DNA of 64,000 nt from Streptomyces sp. NBC_00224 (GCF_041435195.1 NZ_CP108106.1:1240001-1304000), one strand, 5' to 3'. Shown: positions 32,031 through 41,102, counted from the first letter of the stretch. Notes: generated by a model from the letters alone, not told the origin. Program-made: numbers and translations.

Positions 32031-33959
32031 ATGTCCGAAGACACGGCCACCCTGAGCGGTGCCGTCACCTATCTGGAACTGCTGGCCATGCGGTCCTCCC
32101 GCGGAGCCTTCAGTCAACCGGCGCTGCAGGCACGGCGGGGAGGCGCTCCGCCCCACGTCGTGGACGACCTGGAGCGGGCCGAGCAACTCGCCCTAGGGGT
32201 CGAGCAGCAGATGGCCGACCTGGAGCGGCGCAAGAACGAGCTCGCGCTGCTGATGGACACGACCCGGGCCCTGGCGGAGCAGGAGGACCTCGACTCGCTG
32301 CTCACGACCCTCGTACGCCGCACCCGGCTCCTCCTGCACGTCGACATGGCCTGGGTGCTGCTCCTCGACGGCGAGGACGGCTCGTGCATCCGCGCCGCCG
32401 ACGGCGCGATCTCCGTACTCGGCGGGGTCGCCCGCGTCCCCGTCTGGCAGGGCCTCAACGCCATCAAGGCGGTGGGGCAGTCGCCCGTGTGGACCTCCGA
32501 CTGCCACCGGGACGACACGATCCCGCGCTCCGAGCACATCGAGGCCGTCGTCCTCGAAGAGGGGCTGACGGCGCTGCTCGCGGTGCCGCTGCGCAGCGCG
32601 GGCAAGGTGGTCGGCGTACTCTTCGGCGGCGACCGGGTCGCCCGCTCGTACACCGCGGACGAGGTCGCGACGATGTCCACCGTCGCCAACTACGCCGTCG
32701 CCGCCGTGAAATCGGTCCAGGCCCTGGAGCTCGCCCGCGGCCGGGTCACCGAGCTCGCCGCCGAGCTCGACCGACTGCGCACCGGGGAGCGGGCGCGGCG
32801 GCAGACGGCACAGGACGGTCGACGGCTCGTGGAACTCGCCCTCGGCGGAGTCGATGTGAAGGCGTTCACCGTCACCGCGGGCCAGACGCTCGACGGCTCG
32901 GTCTGGCTGCGCGACGAGAACGACGACACCATGGCCCGCACCAGCGGCCGGTGGGACGACGAGGAGGAGCTGGCCGCCGCCACCTTCACCGCCCGCGCCG
33001 AGCAGCGCGTCGTCCACCTGGACGACGGCACCGTGGTGGTGCCCGTCCGCACCGGCGAGGAGGACCGGGGCGCGTTCGTCCTGCGCTGCCCGGCGGAACG
33101 CACGCCCGACATGGACCTGGTCCGGTACGCGGTCCAGGCGGCGGCGATCCTGGTCACGCTCAGCCGCGGCGGCGAGTCCGCCGACCGCAAGTTCCGCGAC
33201 GAGGCGCTGGACCGGCTGCTCAACGGCGTCCCCTTCAGCCGCCGTTGCCAGCGCCGCCTCAAGGGGCTCGGGCTCGATCTGAGCCGTCGGCACGCCGTGA
33301 TCGTCACCCAGCTCCCGGTCGGCGACGGACACGCGCTGTCGACCTGGACGTCGACCTTCGTCTGGCTCCGCGGGGGCGCCAGAACGGTCCACAACGGCCA
33401 TCTGGTGATCCTGCTGCCGCACTCCGACGCCCGTGAGGCCGCCCGCGATGTGAAGCAGCGCCTGGCCAAGACGCTCGGCCGGCCGGTCGCGGTGGGCGCG
33501 GCTTCGGCCGGTGGCGGCCCGGAGGAGCTCCTCGCCGCGTATCAGGAGGCCGCCGCCTGTCTGGACGTCCTGACGATCCTCGGCAAGGAGGACGCGGACA
33601 CTCCGGCGATGGCCGACGAACTCGGCTTCGTCGGCATGCTGCTGGGCGGCAGCCGGGACATCGGCGCGTTCATCGAGCAGACGCTCGGCCCGATCCTCAC
33701 CTACGACGAGCGGCGCTCCACCAATCTCGCCGCCACCCTGGAGGCGTACTTCGCGGCGGGCGCCAGTCCCACGTACGCGGCGGAGGCGCTGCGGGTGCAC
33801 ACCAACACGGTGGCCCGGCGCCTGGAGCGCGTCTCGCAGCTCCTGGGCCCCGAGTGGCAGCAGCCGGGCCCGGCCCTGGAGATCCAGCTCGCGCTGCGCC
33901 TGTCCAAGGTCAGCGCGTCGCTGCGGGGCCACGCGGTGGCCGGGCAGGTCGTGCGCTGA
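32031..33959 (+). CDS. GAF-domain PucR/CdaR-family transcriptional regulator
   Basis: A 642-residue one-component regulator. A coiled-coil-like segment (LALGVEQQMADLERRKNELA) leads into a GAF domain at about residues 75-235. A long linker with a degenerate second sensor or GGDEF-like region follows, and the C-terminal PucR helix-turn-helix is at about 570-620 (NLAATLEAYFAAGASPTYAA then LRVHTNTVARRLERV). PucR proteins control purine, amino-acid or aromatic catabolism. The ATG at 32031 has GGAGTGAG directly upstream. The target operon is not evident from neighbours. Confidence 0.82.
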   Translation: MSEDTATLSGAVTYLELLAMRSSRGAFSQPALQARRGGAPPHVVDDLERAEQLALGVEQQMADLERRKNELALLMDTTRALAEQEDLDSLLTTLVRRTRLLLHVDMAWVLLLDGEDGSCIRAADGAISVLGGVARVPVWQGLNAIKAVGQSPVWTSDCHRDDTIPRSEHIEAVVLEEGLTALLAVPLRSAGKVVGVLFGGDRVARSYTADEVATMSTVANYAVAAVKSVQALELARGRVTELAAELDRLRTGERARRQTAQDGRRLVELALGGVDVKAFTVTAGQTLDGSVWLRDENDDTMARTSGRWDDEEELAAATFTARAEQRVVHLDDGTVVVPVRTGEEDRGAFVLRCPAERTPDMDLVRYAVQAAAILVTLSRGGESADRKFRDEALDRLLNGVPFSRRCQRRLKGLGLDLSRRHAVIVTQLPVGDGHALSTWTSTFVWLRGGARTVHNGHLVILLPHSDAREAARDVKQRLAKTLGRPVAVGAASAGGGPEELLAAYQEAAACLDVLTILGKEDADTPAMADELGFVGMLLGGSRDIGAFIEQTLGPILTYDERRSTNLAATLEAYFAAGASPTYAAEALRVHTNTVARRLERVSQLLGPEWQQPGPALEIQLALRLSKVSASLRGHAVAGQVVR

Positions 33960-33983
33960 CGTCGCTCCACGAGGCTCCCCGCG

Positions 33984-34025
33984 CCCGCCCCGGTACGGGC
34001 TCCCAGGAGCGTGTGCCGGGGCGGG
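33984..34025. terminator. Possible bidirectional terminator
   Basis: CCCGCCCCGG and CCGGGGCGGG form a 10-bp perfect stem with a 22-base loop between the convergent PucR-type and TetR genes. The loop is long, so confidence is moderate. Confidence 0.45.
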
Positions 34026-34046
34026 TCCCGGTTCAAAGACAGGCTC

Positions 34047-34658
34047 TCAGGCGGGGGCGTGCGCCGTAAGGAAGTCGTCGACGACGCGCTCGACGTACTC
34101 GGCGGTGACCGAGCGCCCGGCGAGCAGACGGCGGTACATCAGCGGGCCCGCCAGCTGGTCGACGGCCAGGTCCGCATCGAGGTCCGCGGCCAGTTCGCCG
34201 CGGGCCTTCGCGTCGTCGAGCACGGTGCGGAAGACGCGGGAGCCCTCGCGGTAGAGCGCCTCCTTGAGCTGGGCGAAGACCGGGTCGACCCCGGCGCGTT
34301 CGATGACCGCGCGCAGCCCGCGGTCGCTCACCGGGTCGTGCAGCAGGCGCCGCAGCCCGTCGAGTTCGCGGATCAGGTCGTCGCGCAGGACGCCCGTCGG
34401 CGGTGTGTGCGCGGTGGAGATCCGCTCGGCGATGACGTCGCGGACCAGGCCCGAGGCGTCGGGCCAGTGGCGGTAGAGGGTGGTGCGGCCCACGCCGCTG
34501 CGGGCGGCGACGGCGACATGGGTGACGGCCGACCAGCCCTGCTCGATGAGCAGGTCGCGGGCGGCGGCCAGGGCGGCGGCCCGGCTGCGCTCGGCGCGCG
34601 GATCGGGCCCGCGGCCCGGCGCGTCGGAGGTGCGGCTCGGCTCGGTGGGCGCGGACAT
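34047..34658 (-). CDS. TetR-family transcriptional regulator
   Basis: A 203-residue TetR protein with helix-turn-helix VAVAARSGVGRTTLYRHWPD at about residues 45-65 and a TetR_C_11-like C-terminal region with a PLMYRRLL segment. The ATG at 34658 follows GGAGCCGG; the in-frame ATG at 34748 adds a basic tail without a ribosome binding site. It diverges from a hemerythrin-like gene, with a 21-bp inverted repeat in between. Confidence 0.82.
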   Translation of the reverse strand: MSAPTEPSRTSDAPGRGPDPRAERSRAAALAAARDLLIEQGWSAVTHVAVAARSGVGRTTLYRHWPDASGLVRDVIAERISTAHTPPTGVLRDDLIRELDGLRRLLHDPVSDRGLRAVIERAGVDPVFAQLKEALYREGSRVFRTVLDDAKARGELAADLDADLAVDQLAGPLMYRRLLAGRSVTAEYVERVVDDFLTAHAPA

Positions 34659-34836
34659 CCGGCTCCGTCCTGTCGTCGTCGTGGCACGAGTGTAAGTCGT
34701 ACGGCCCTGCCGGCCGCGCCTCCTCCGCGTGGCGTATACGCAGGTCACACCCGTCGGCGGTACGGCTCACCACCATGCGCCCCGCCGCACCGGCCGCCGT
34801 GCGACCCGCCGCTGAACCGTCTTCCCCGACAAAGCT

Positions 34837-34884
34837 TATGGAACAGCTTGCCCCACAGCTAGGTGTGGGGCAAGCTGTTCCATA
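34837..34884. repeat. Intergenic 21-bp perfect inverted repeat
   Basis: A 21-base arm beginning TATGGAACAGCTTGCC (34837-34857) is repeated as its exact reverse complement at 34864-34884, with a 6-base loop (GCTAGG). It lies between divergent genes, so a terminator is not expected. It has neither the length nor coding content of an insertion sequence, and could be an operator, a regulatory RNA hairpin or a small mobile palindrome. Confidence 0.75.
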
Positions 34885-34990
34885 GGTTCGGAACAACGTG
34901 CACCGTTGAGTGCCGGCCCGGCGTCTTCCCCCACCGCCGCAATGACCGCAGCAGCGACACCCGACCCCGCTTGTGAGAGGACCCCCTGCC

Positions 34991-35638
34991 ATGACCGCCA
35001 CCGAGGGCCGCGCCCAGCCCGACCTGACGCTGATGTACGCGACCCACGACGCCTTCCGGCGCGACCTGGGCCTGCTGGCCGCGGCCGCCCGGGACAACGG
35101 CACCGCGCCCGGCTCGGCCTTCCGGACCGGGTGGGAGACCTTCCAGACCTTCCTGACGATCCACCACACCGCCGAGGACAAGGTGCTGTGGCCGCTGATG
35201 CGCGCCAAGCTCGCCGACGACCCGGAGCGGTTGAGGATGCTCGACGAGATGGACGCCGAGCACGAGGTCCTCGACCCGCTGCTGGAGAGCGTCGAGGACG
35301 TACTGGCCCAGCGGCAGCAGGAGCGGCTGCCCGCCCTGATCGCCACGGTCGCCGACAAGCTGGCCCACCACCTCGACCACGAGGAGCAGGCGGCGCTGCC
35401 CGTCGTCCTGTCGGTGCTCAGCGCCCCGGAGTACGACACGTTCGGCGCCGAGCAGCGGCGGATGCTGGGGGTCAAGGGCGGCGCCCTGTACTTCCCCTGG
35501 GTCCTTGACGGCGCCTCCGAGGAGACGCAGCGCACCGCGCTCGGCGTGGTGCCGCCGCCGGTGCGCTTCCTCTACCGGGCCGTGTGGCGCCCGCGCTACC
35601 AGAAGCGCACCCGGGCCTTCTCCCAGGCCGCCGCCTGA
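34991..35638 (+). CDS. Hemerythrin-like (HHE) domain protein
   Basis: A 215-residue soluble helical protein with hemerythrin-type metal ligands: His19 (ATHDAF), His58/His59 and Glu62 (IHHTAED), His91 (AEHEV), and His126/His127 with His130 and Glu131 (HHLDHEE). Hemerythrin domains bind a di-iron centre and sense or carry O2 or NO. The C-terminus is a hydrophobic extension (FPWVLDGASE onward) of unknown role. The ATG at 34991 follows GAGAGGA. It diverges from the TetR gene across the 21-bp inverted repeat; a strong hairpin follows it. Confidence 0.8.
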   Translation: MTATEGRAQPDLTLMYATHDAFRRDLGLLAAAARDNGTAPGSAFRTGWETFQTFLTIHHTAEDKVLWPLMRAKLADDPERLRMLDEMDAEHEVLDPLLESVEDVLAQRQQERLPALIATVADKLAHHLDHEEQAALPVVLSVLSAPEYDTFGAEQRRMLGVKGGALYFPWVLDGASEETQRTALGVVPPPVRFLYRAVWRPRYQKRTRAFSQAAA

Positions 35639-35657
35639 CACCCCTCCGGCGAGCACG

Positions 35658-35696
35658 ACGGTGCCCGGCGTCCATCCGATGGACGCCGGGCACCGT
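35658..35696. terminator. Strong bidirectional terminator hairpin
   Basis: ACGGTGCCCGGCGTCCAT pairs perfectly over 18 bp with its complement, with only a 3-base loop (CCG), between the convergent hemerythrin-like and NmrA-like genes. Confidence 0.88.
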
Positions 35697-35727
35697 GCCG
35701 TAACGGGTCTGCCGGTCAGTCGAATTC

Positions 35728-35757
35728 AACCGAGGCCGAGACCGAGACCGAGGTCGA
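35728..35757. repeat. Short degenerate hexamer tandem repeat
   Basis: Five near-identical hexamer units of type CCGAGA/CCGAGG run in tandem just downstream of the NmrA-like stop codon. It is non-coding and of unknown meaning, possibly replication slippage. Confidence 0.5.
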
Positions 35758-35772
35758 GGCCGCGACCGGGGC

Positions 35773-36636
35773 TCAGGCGAAGTCGGCCGTGTGCGCCTCG
35801 GCCCAGTCCCGGAAGCTGCGGGCGGGGCGGCCCAGCACGCTCTGCACATCCGGGAACAGCCGCCCGCGGAAGTCGTCGCCCGATTCGAGCGCCTTCCGCA
35901 GCGCCGCCACCACGCCGTCGGCAGTCGCCTCCCCATATACCCCCGCCATGACCGCGCGGTGCTCCTCGATCGAGATCTGCTCGAAGCGCAGCTTCCGGCC
36001 GAGCACCGATCCGAGCACCGCCACCTGCTGACGGGCCGTCAGTGCCTCGGGGCCGGTCAGCGCGTAGGTGCGGCCCCCGTGGCCCGGCTCGGTCAGCGCG
36101 CGCACCGCGACGTCGGCGATGTCCTCCGGGTCGACCAGCGCCTCGGGCAGATCGGCGACGGGGCTGCGCACCACACCGTCCCCGCGCGCCGCGTCCGCCC
36201 AGCCGAGGGCGTGCGTCATGAAGCCGTTGGGCCGCAGGATCGTCCAGGCCAGGCCCGACTCCGTGAGCGCCTTCTCGGCCTGGCGGTGCCACAGGCCCAG
36301 CGGGGTGTCGTTCTCCTCCTCGACCTCCGCGACGCCGAGCGTGGACAGCTGCACGATGTGCTCGACACCCGTCTTCCGCGCCACGGCCACCAGATTCGCG
36401 TCGTGAGTGCGCTTGTTGTGCCCGAGCGACATGAGGAAGACCTTGCGTACGCCGTCGAGCACGTCCGGCAGCGTGTCGGGCAGGCCGAGGTCGGCGCCCA
36501 CCACTTCGATCCCGGCGGGCAGTCGGGCGCGGGCGGGGTCACGGGTCAGGGCCCGTACGGAATGGCCCGCCGCGTGCAGGCGCGCCAGCACCTTGCCGCC
36601 GACGTTGCCGGTCGCCCCGGTCACCAAAATGGTCAT
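35773..36636 (-). CDS. NmrA/NAD(P)H-binding atypical short-chain reductase
   Basis: A 287-residue protein with a Rossmann start ILVTGATGNVGGKVL (residues 3-17; GxxGxxG) and the NmrA-like layout: a short LGHNKRTHDANLV segment, the STLG motif and the hydrophobic substrate half. There is no YxxxK catalytic pair in SDR spacing. Such proteins bind NAD(P)H as reductases or redox sensors. The ATG at 36636 lies 38 bases after the stop of the FAD hydroxylase gene on the same strand, so the two likely form one transcript. Confidence 0.8.
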   Translation of the reverse strand: MTILVTGATGNVGGKVLARLHAAGHSVRALTRDPARARLPAGIEVVGADLGLPDTLPDVLDGVRKVFLMSLGHNKRTHDANLVAVARKTGVEHIVQLSTLGVAEVEEENDTPLGLWHRQAEKALTESGLAWTILRPNGFMTHALGWADAARGDGVVRSPVADLPEALVDPEDIADVAVRALTEPGHGGRTYALTGPEALTARQQVAVLGSVLGRKLRFEQISIEEHRAVMAGVYGEATADGVVAALRKALESGDDFRGRLFPDVQSVLGRPARSFRDWAEAHTADFA

Positions 36637-36674
36637 GGGTGTCTCCGATTCAGCTGGTTGGGAAGGTGCGGTGG

Positions 36675-38255
36675 TCAGTTGGCGGGGCGGTCCAGGACCG
36701 TGCGCAGGGCGTCCTCCAGGCCCGCCGCCCCCGAGTCGTCCGCCGCGCGCCAGGCGATGAAGCGGTCGGGGCGCACCAGCGCGGCGCCCGTGGGCGTCAC
36801 GCCATAGCTCTTCTCCCAGCCGCTCGCCCGATGTACGGCGATCTCGATGCCGAGCCGCTGGGCGGCGCTCTTCGCCGCCTGCTCCCACCCCGTGGCGTCG
36901 GCCCCGGCGAGCAGGACGAAGGACCGGCCGAACAGGGCCGTGGTGGAGCCGCCGCCGTCGAGCGACACGTACGGCGCCCGTGAACCGGGGCGCCCGGTGG
37001 GGGCCGTGGGGTCTTCCAGGAGCTCGCCCTCGTCGCCCGGCTCCAGGACCACGGCGCCCTGGGCGCAGCGGTAGCCGAAGACCTGGACGACCGGGTGGAT
37101 GGGCGCGGCCGCCGTACCGTCGTCGAGGTCGGGACCCAGGCGCTCCACCGTGTTGGCGAACTGCTGTTCCGCGATCATGTCGGAGACCGGCCTGCGCTCC
37201 GCGTCATGGCTGGCGAGCAGCCCGGGACCGGCCTGCCCCCGCACCGTCATGGCCAACTTCCAGGCGAGGTAGAAGCCGTCCATGATGGCCGTGTTGCCGC
37301 CGAGCCCGCCGGGCGCCGGCACCACCTTCGCCGCGTCGCCCACGAGGTGCACCCGCCCCACGGAGAACCGGTCCGCGACCTCGCACACGATCTCGGTGCG
37401 CCCCGAGCCGGCCACCGTCAGCTCCAGATCGGGCATGCCCAGACCGGTGCGTACGAGGGCGGCGCACTGCTCCTCGGTGTAGCCGCGGAAGTCGGGCTGG
37501 TCCTTGGTCATGCCGTGGATGTAGCCGTAACGGCCCGGGATGTCCGTGGTGTAGAAGACGCCCGGCACCGGCTGCAGGAGGTGGAAAAGGGCGAACCTGC
37601 GGGCCTCAGTCACCCCGCCCGCAAGCCCCTCCAGGGGGCCGCTCATGTCCGCGTCGAAGAAGACCCGGAAGACCTCGCCGAGCCGTCCGCGCCCGTGGAT
37701 GCCGACGCCCAGGGCCCGGCGCGCCGGGCTCTTGCGGCCGTCCGCCGCCACCAACTGGTCGGCGTGCACGGTGCGTTCAGCGCCGGTGGCCACGTCCCGC
37801 AGGAGCGCGGTGACCCCGTCGGCATCCTGGGTGAAGGAGACCAGCTCGGTGCCGAAGGCGAGCTCGGCGCCGAGCTCGCGGGCGCGCTCGGCGAGGATGA
37901 CCTCGGTGTGCTCCTGGCTGGCCATGGCCCAGTCCTCGGGCGAGACATGGCCCATGCTCATCTCGCCCTGTGTCATGATGCCGCGCAGCACCGGGCCGGA
38001 GAGCGTGTCGGCGAGCGCCATGTAGAAGTCGCCGGTGCCGCCCGGCGAGGCGGCGGTGATCCGGTCGGCCACGCCGCCGACGCGCAGCGCCTCCATCGTG
38101 TGCGGGTACTGCCCGCGCGCCTTCATCACGACGGAGGTGCCGGGGTGTTTCTCGACCAGCAGCGGCCGGACGCCGTGCAGGCCGAGGAAGAGCGCGGTGG
38201 ACAGGCCTGACAGACCGCCGCCGGCGATGAGAACGGGCACGGATGCCTCGGACAC
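36675..38255 (-). CDS. FAD-dependent aromatic hydroxylase (PgaE/RdmE type)
   Basis: A 526-residue flavoprotein monooxygenase with the nucleotide-binding GGGLSGL (residues 11-17), the ADGRKSPARRALG motif (NAD(P)H/FAD), GDAAKVVPAPGGLGGN (ribityl-binding GD motif) and a C-terminal thioredoxin-like domain from about residue 390. This matches the hydroxylases that act on angucycline and anthracycline polyketides. I chose the GTG at 38255 (VSEASVP), with GGGAG 5 bases upstream. A second GTG at 38261 is possible. The gene diverges from the ABM-SnoaL operon. The substrate is unknown, since no polyketide synthase is in the window. Confidence 0.85.
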   Translation of the reverse strand: MSEASVPVLIAGGGLSGLSTALFLGLHGVRPLLVEKHPGTSVVMKARGQYPHTMEALRVGGVADRITAASPGGTGDFYMALADTLSGPVLRGIMTQGEMSMGHVSPEDWAMASQEHTEVILAERARELGAELAFGTELVSFTQDADGVTALLRDVATGAERTVHADQLVAADGRKSPARRALGVGIHGRGRLGEVFRVFFDADMSGPLEGLAGGVTEARRFALFHLLQPVPGVFYTTDIPGRYGYIHGMTKDQPDFRGYTEEQCAALVRTGLGMPDLELTVAGSGRTEIVCEVADRFSVGRVHLVGDAAKVVPAPGGLGGNTAIMDGFYLAWKLAMTVRGQAGPGLLASHDAERRPVSDMIAEQQFANTVERLGPDLDDGTAAAPIHPVVQVFGYRCAQGAVVLEPGDEGELLEDPTAPTGRPGSRAPYVSLDGGGSTTALFGRSFVLLAGADATGWEQAAKSAAQRLGIEIAVHRASGWEKSYGVTPTGAALVRPDRFIAWRAADDSGAAGLEDALRTVLDRPAN

Positions 38256-38513
38256 GGACACTCCCGGGTTCGGTGGACAAGACGGTGCCTTCAGCATCGA
38301 CAGCCGGGACGGTGACCGGATCGGGGCGCGATGCCGACGGGCTGGGGGCCCGGTCGTGACGTACGGCGCCGTCGTCCTCCAACGAGTCACCAACCAGGCA
38401 TCAGCGGCGGAGCGGAGTGTGGAGAGCGCCCCGGGGGCCACCACCCCGCGATCCGGAGCCTTCCGGCCCGCACCGGTGCCCGGTGTCACCGTTCGTCCTA
38501 ACGAGGAGTCTTC

Positions 38514-38825
38514 GTGGTCGTCTTCGTCAACAAGCTGACGCTCATCGGCAAGCCCGAGGAGCTGGAGCGGATCTACGCGCACGTCGCCGAGTTCATGGAG
38601 GTGCAGCCCGGTCTGATCCGCTACCAGCTGATCCGCTCCCAGAAGGAGCCGGGCATCTACTTCAACGTGGCCGAGTGGGACAGCAAGGAGTCCTTCGACA
38701 CGGCGCTGACCGAGCCCGAGTTCCGGGCCCGCCTCAAGGCGCTGGGCACCGTCATCAAGGGCGAGCCGCACCTGAGCGACGTCGTGGTCGAGGGCGTCGC
38801 CCGCCAGGCCGGAGCGGCCCGGTGA
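38514..38825 (+). CDS. Antibiotic biosynthesis monooxygenase (ABM) family protein
   Basis: A 103-residue ferredoxin-like (dimeric alpha/beta barrel) protein with FVNKLTL, the helix [15 protein letters not shown] and [16 protein letters not shown], as in ActVA-Orf6 and TcmH-type anthrone oxygenases or cyclases. It should oxidise a polyaromatic ring without a cofactor, or act as a small binding protein. The GTG at 38514 follows GAGGAG. Its TGA overlaps the next GTG (GTGA), so it is the first gene of a six-gene operon running to 42158. Confidence 0.82.
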   Translation: MVVFVNKLTLIGKPEELERIYAHVAEFMEVQPGLIRYQLIRSQKEPGIYFNVAEWDSKESFDTALTEPEFRARLKALGTVIKGEPHLSDVVVEGVARQAGAAR

Positions 38826-39301
38826 CCCCCGACGTCGCCGCGGTCATGGCGTCCGCCGGCACCCATGTGCCCGCCGTCTCGGCGGACACGTACGCCCAGA
38901 TCCTCCAGTTCTACGCCCGCCACATGCAGCTGCTCGACGCGGGCTCCGCGGAGGAGTGGGCGGAGGGCTTCACCGAGGACGGGGTGTTCGCGCAGAACGT
39001 CAAACCCGAGCCGTGGAAGGGCCGTTCGCACATCGCCACCTCGATGCGGCGCGGCGTGGACCGCCTCGCGGGACGCAATGTCCAGCGCCGCCACTGGTTC
39101 TCCATGGTGGTCGCGGTCCCCGAGAGCGCCGGGGCGGGGGAGGAGGAGGCGGTCCGCACCCAGTACTACGCGGTGGTCTTCGAGACCCCGCACGGCGGCA
39201 AGGCCTCGGTGTATCTGAGCACCACCGGCGAGGACGTGCTGGTCCGGCGGGCCGGCCGGTGGCTGATCAAGCACCGCGACATCAACCACGACGGGTCCTG
39301 A
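38822..39301 (+). CDS. SnoaL/NTF2-like protein 1
   Basis: A 159-residue NTF2-fold protein: [20 protein letters not shown] (helix pair), FTEDGVF, then [12 protein letters not shown] and the closing [13 protein letters not shown]. The family includes SnoaL-type polyketide cyclases and ring hydroxylating-dioxygenase small subunits, and the RxxYEAxL-like core is compatible with either. The GTG at 38822 overlaps the ABM stop. It resembles the next two proteins, suggesting local duplication. Catalytic role unproven. Confidence 0.78.
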   Translation: MTPDVAAVMASAGTHVPAVSADTYAQILQFYARHMQLLDAGSAEEWAEGFTEDGVFAQNVKPEPWKGRSHIATSMRRGVDRLAGRNVQRRHWFSMVVAVPESAGAGEEEAVRTQYYAVVFETPHGGKASVYLSTTGEDVLVRRAGRWLIKHRDINHDGS

Positions 39302-39305
39302 ACCG

Positions 39306-39830
39306 ATGGCGCCCCCGCTCCCGGAGCTTCCCGAGACCGCGGACGGCCGCCTCTACGCCGAGATCCAGCGGTTCTACGCCCGCCAGGTGCGCCTCCTCGG
39401 CGAGGGCGACGTGGACCGCTGGGCGCTCACCTTCACCGAGGACGCCGTCTTCGAGCAGGAGGCCCCGGCGGACAAGGTCTTCGCCGGGAACGCGCCGCCC
39501 GTACGCACCGGGCGCGCCGCCATCGCGGCGGCGGCGCGCGGGGCGGTCGGCGAGCGCCGGGCGGACGGGCGGGTACGGCGGTATCTGATCGGGATGCTGA
39601 CCGTGCGTCCCGCCTCGGACGGCGCCGTGCACACGCGCTACGACGCGGTGCTCGTACAGACCCCGCGAGGCGGGCCCTGCGAGCTCCACTTGAGCACCAC
39701 CGGGCGGGACGAGCTGGTCCGTCACGACGACGGCTGGCTCGTCCGGCACCGGGTCAACTCCCATGACAGCGTGGCCGGTTCGCACACCGGCACCGAGCAG
39801 GAGGAACACCATGGCCGATCTGACACGTGA
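39306..39830 (+). CDS. SnoaL/NTF2-like protein 2
   Basis: A 174-residue relative of its upstream neighbour: FYARQVRLLGEGDVDRWALT, FTEDAVFEQE, RYDAVLVQTPRGG and WLVRHRVNSHDS correspond position by position to SnoaL-like 1. It begins 5 bases after that gene's stop (ATG 39306) and its end overlaps the next gene by 20 bases. The C-terminal tail (SHTGTEQEEHHG) has no structural counterpart, as if the end simply ran into the next gene's ribosome binding site. Probably acts in a complex with its neighbours or on sequential intermediates. Confidence 0.78.
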   Translation: MAPPLPELPETADGRLYAEIQRFYARQVRLLGEGDVDRWALTFTEDAVFEQEAPADKVFAGNAPPVRTGRAAIAAAARGAVGERRADGRVRRYLIGMLTVRPASDGAVHTRYDAVLVQTPRGGPCELHLSTTGRDELVRHDDGWLVRHRVNSHDSVAGSHTGTEQEEHHGRSDT

Positions 39831-40272
39831 GCGGGTGGAGGCTGCCTACGCGGCCCTCATGACCGGCGACCGGAACAAGATCACCGAATACTGGTCCGAG
39901 GACCTGCGCTTCCAGATGCCCGGCAACCACCAGTTCGCCGGCTGGTTCAACGGCCTGGACGACTACCTCCAGAAGATGGGCAAGCTGGGCGAGGCATGCG
40001 GCGGCCGCATCCAGGCCGACACACTCAGCATCCTGATCAACGAGGCGGAGGGCATCTCCGTCGACATCTACCGGCTCGACGGCTACCGCGCGCACGCCGA
40101 GGAGGGCACCGTCTCCCCGTACGAGCGGCTCCAGGTCGAGGGCGTGCACATGCTGCGCTGGGAGAACGGCAAGATCGTCGAGGGCCGCAGCGCCCTGTTC
40201 GCCGACGGTGTCACCCGCGGCAACCTGTGGTGGTCGCCGGTCGGCACCGACGGAGAGCGCACGGAGCTGTGA
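39811..40272 (+). CDS. SnoaL/NTF2-like protein 3
   Basis: A 153-residue NTF2-fold protein: ERVEAAYAALMTGDRNKITEY, WSEDLRFQMPGNHQFAG and a C-terminal HMLRWENGKIVEG sheet, the classical SnoaL-like pattern with KIxEGR. It is less similar to proteins 1 and 2, and fits the standard SnoaL-like polyketide cyclase family best. GGAGGAAC lies just before the ATG at 39811. The stop overlaps the dehydrogenase GTG (GTGA). Confidence 0.82.
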   Translation: MADLTRERVEAAYAALMTGDRNKITEYWSEDLRFQMPGNHQFAGWFNGLDDYLQKMGKLGEACGGRIQADTLSILINEAEGISVDIYRLDGYRAHAEEGTVSPYERLQVEGVHMLRWENGKIVEGRSALFADGVTRGNLWWSPVGTDGERTEL

Positions 40273-41045
40273 CCGGGCCGGCCACGGGCGCCGACACCGG
40301 CCTGGCCGGGCGGTGCGTCGTCGTCACCGGGGCCGGTACCGGCATCGGGCGGGCGGTGGCGCACGCGTTCGCCGACGAGGGCGCCCGGGTCCTGGTCGTG
40401 GGGCGCGGGGCCGCCCGGCTCGCCGAGACCGCGGCCGGGCGCCCCGGCATCCACCCGTTCGCCGCCGACGTCTCGACGCCGGACGGACCGCGGCTGGTCG
40501 TCGAGGCGGCCGTCCGCGAACTCGGCGGCCTCGACGTCCTGGTGAACAACGCCGTGACCATGCGGTCCGCCCCGCTCGGCACCATCGAGGCGGACGACAC
40601 CCACCGCCAGGTCGCCACCAACCTGCTCGCGCCGCTCTTCCTCACCCAGGAGGCGCTCCCCCACCTGGAAGCGGCCAAGGGCACCGTCCTCAACGTCACC
40701 ACCGCCGGCAACCAGCGCGGCTGGCCCGGCCATTCCGTCTACGGCGCCACCAAGGCGGCGCTCGACTTCCTCACCCGCACCTGGGCGCTCGAACTCGCGC
40801 CGCGCGGCATCCGGGTCGCCGCCGTGGCCCCCGGGCCCGTCGAGACACCCATCGGCGAGCACGCCGGGCTCGACCCCGCGGGCATCGAGCGGATGCGCGA
40901 GCGACAGCGCGCCCGGGTGCCGCTCGGCCGGGTCGGACAGCCCGAGGAGATCGCCTGGTGGCTGGTCCACCTCGCCCGCCCCGAGGCGTCCTTCGCCACC
41001 GGCCTCGTACTGCCGGTGGACGGCGGCGCCGGGGTCGTGTTCTGA
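40269..41045 (+). CDS. Short-chain dehydrogenase/reductase of the SnoaL operon
   Basis: A 258-residue classical SDR: TGAGTGIG cofactor loop at residues 20-27, NNAV in place of NNAG, an active site with Thr/Ser (LNVTTAG) and YGATK, and a C-terminal PVDGGAG. The GTG at 40269 overlaps the SnoaL-like 3 stop. It resembles the SDR at 27621-28406 closely along its length. It should reduce or oxidise a keto/hydroxyl group of the pathway intermediate. Confidence 0.87.
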   Translation: MTGPATGADTGLAGRCVVVTGAGTGIGRAVAHAFADEGARVLVVGRGAARLAETAAGRPGIHPFAADVSTPDGPRLVVEAAVRELGGLDVLVNNAVTMRSAPLGTIEADDTHRQVATNLLAPLFLTQEALPHLEAAKGTVLNVTTAGNQRGWPGHSVYGATKAALDFLTRTWALELAPRGIRVAAVAPGPVETPIGEHAGLDPAGIERMRERQRARVPLGRVGQPEEIAWWLVHLARPEASFATGLVLPVDGGAGVVF

Positions 41046-41102
41046 CCGCACCGCGAAATCGATACGTCCACACCGACACGTCTGCAACGACACGGAGTAG
41101 CA

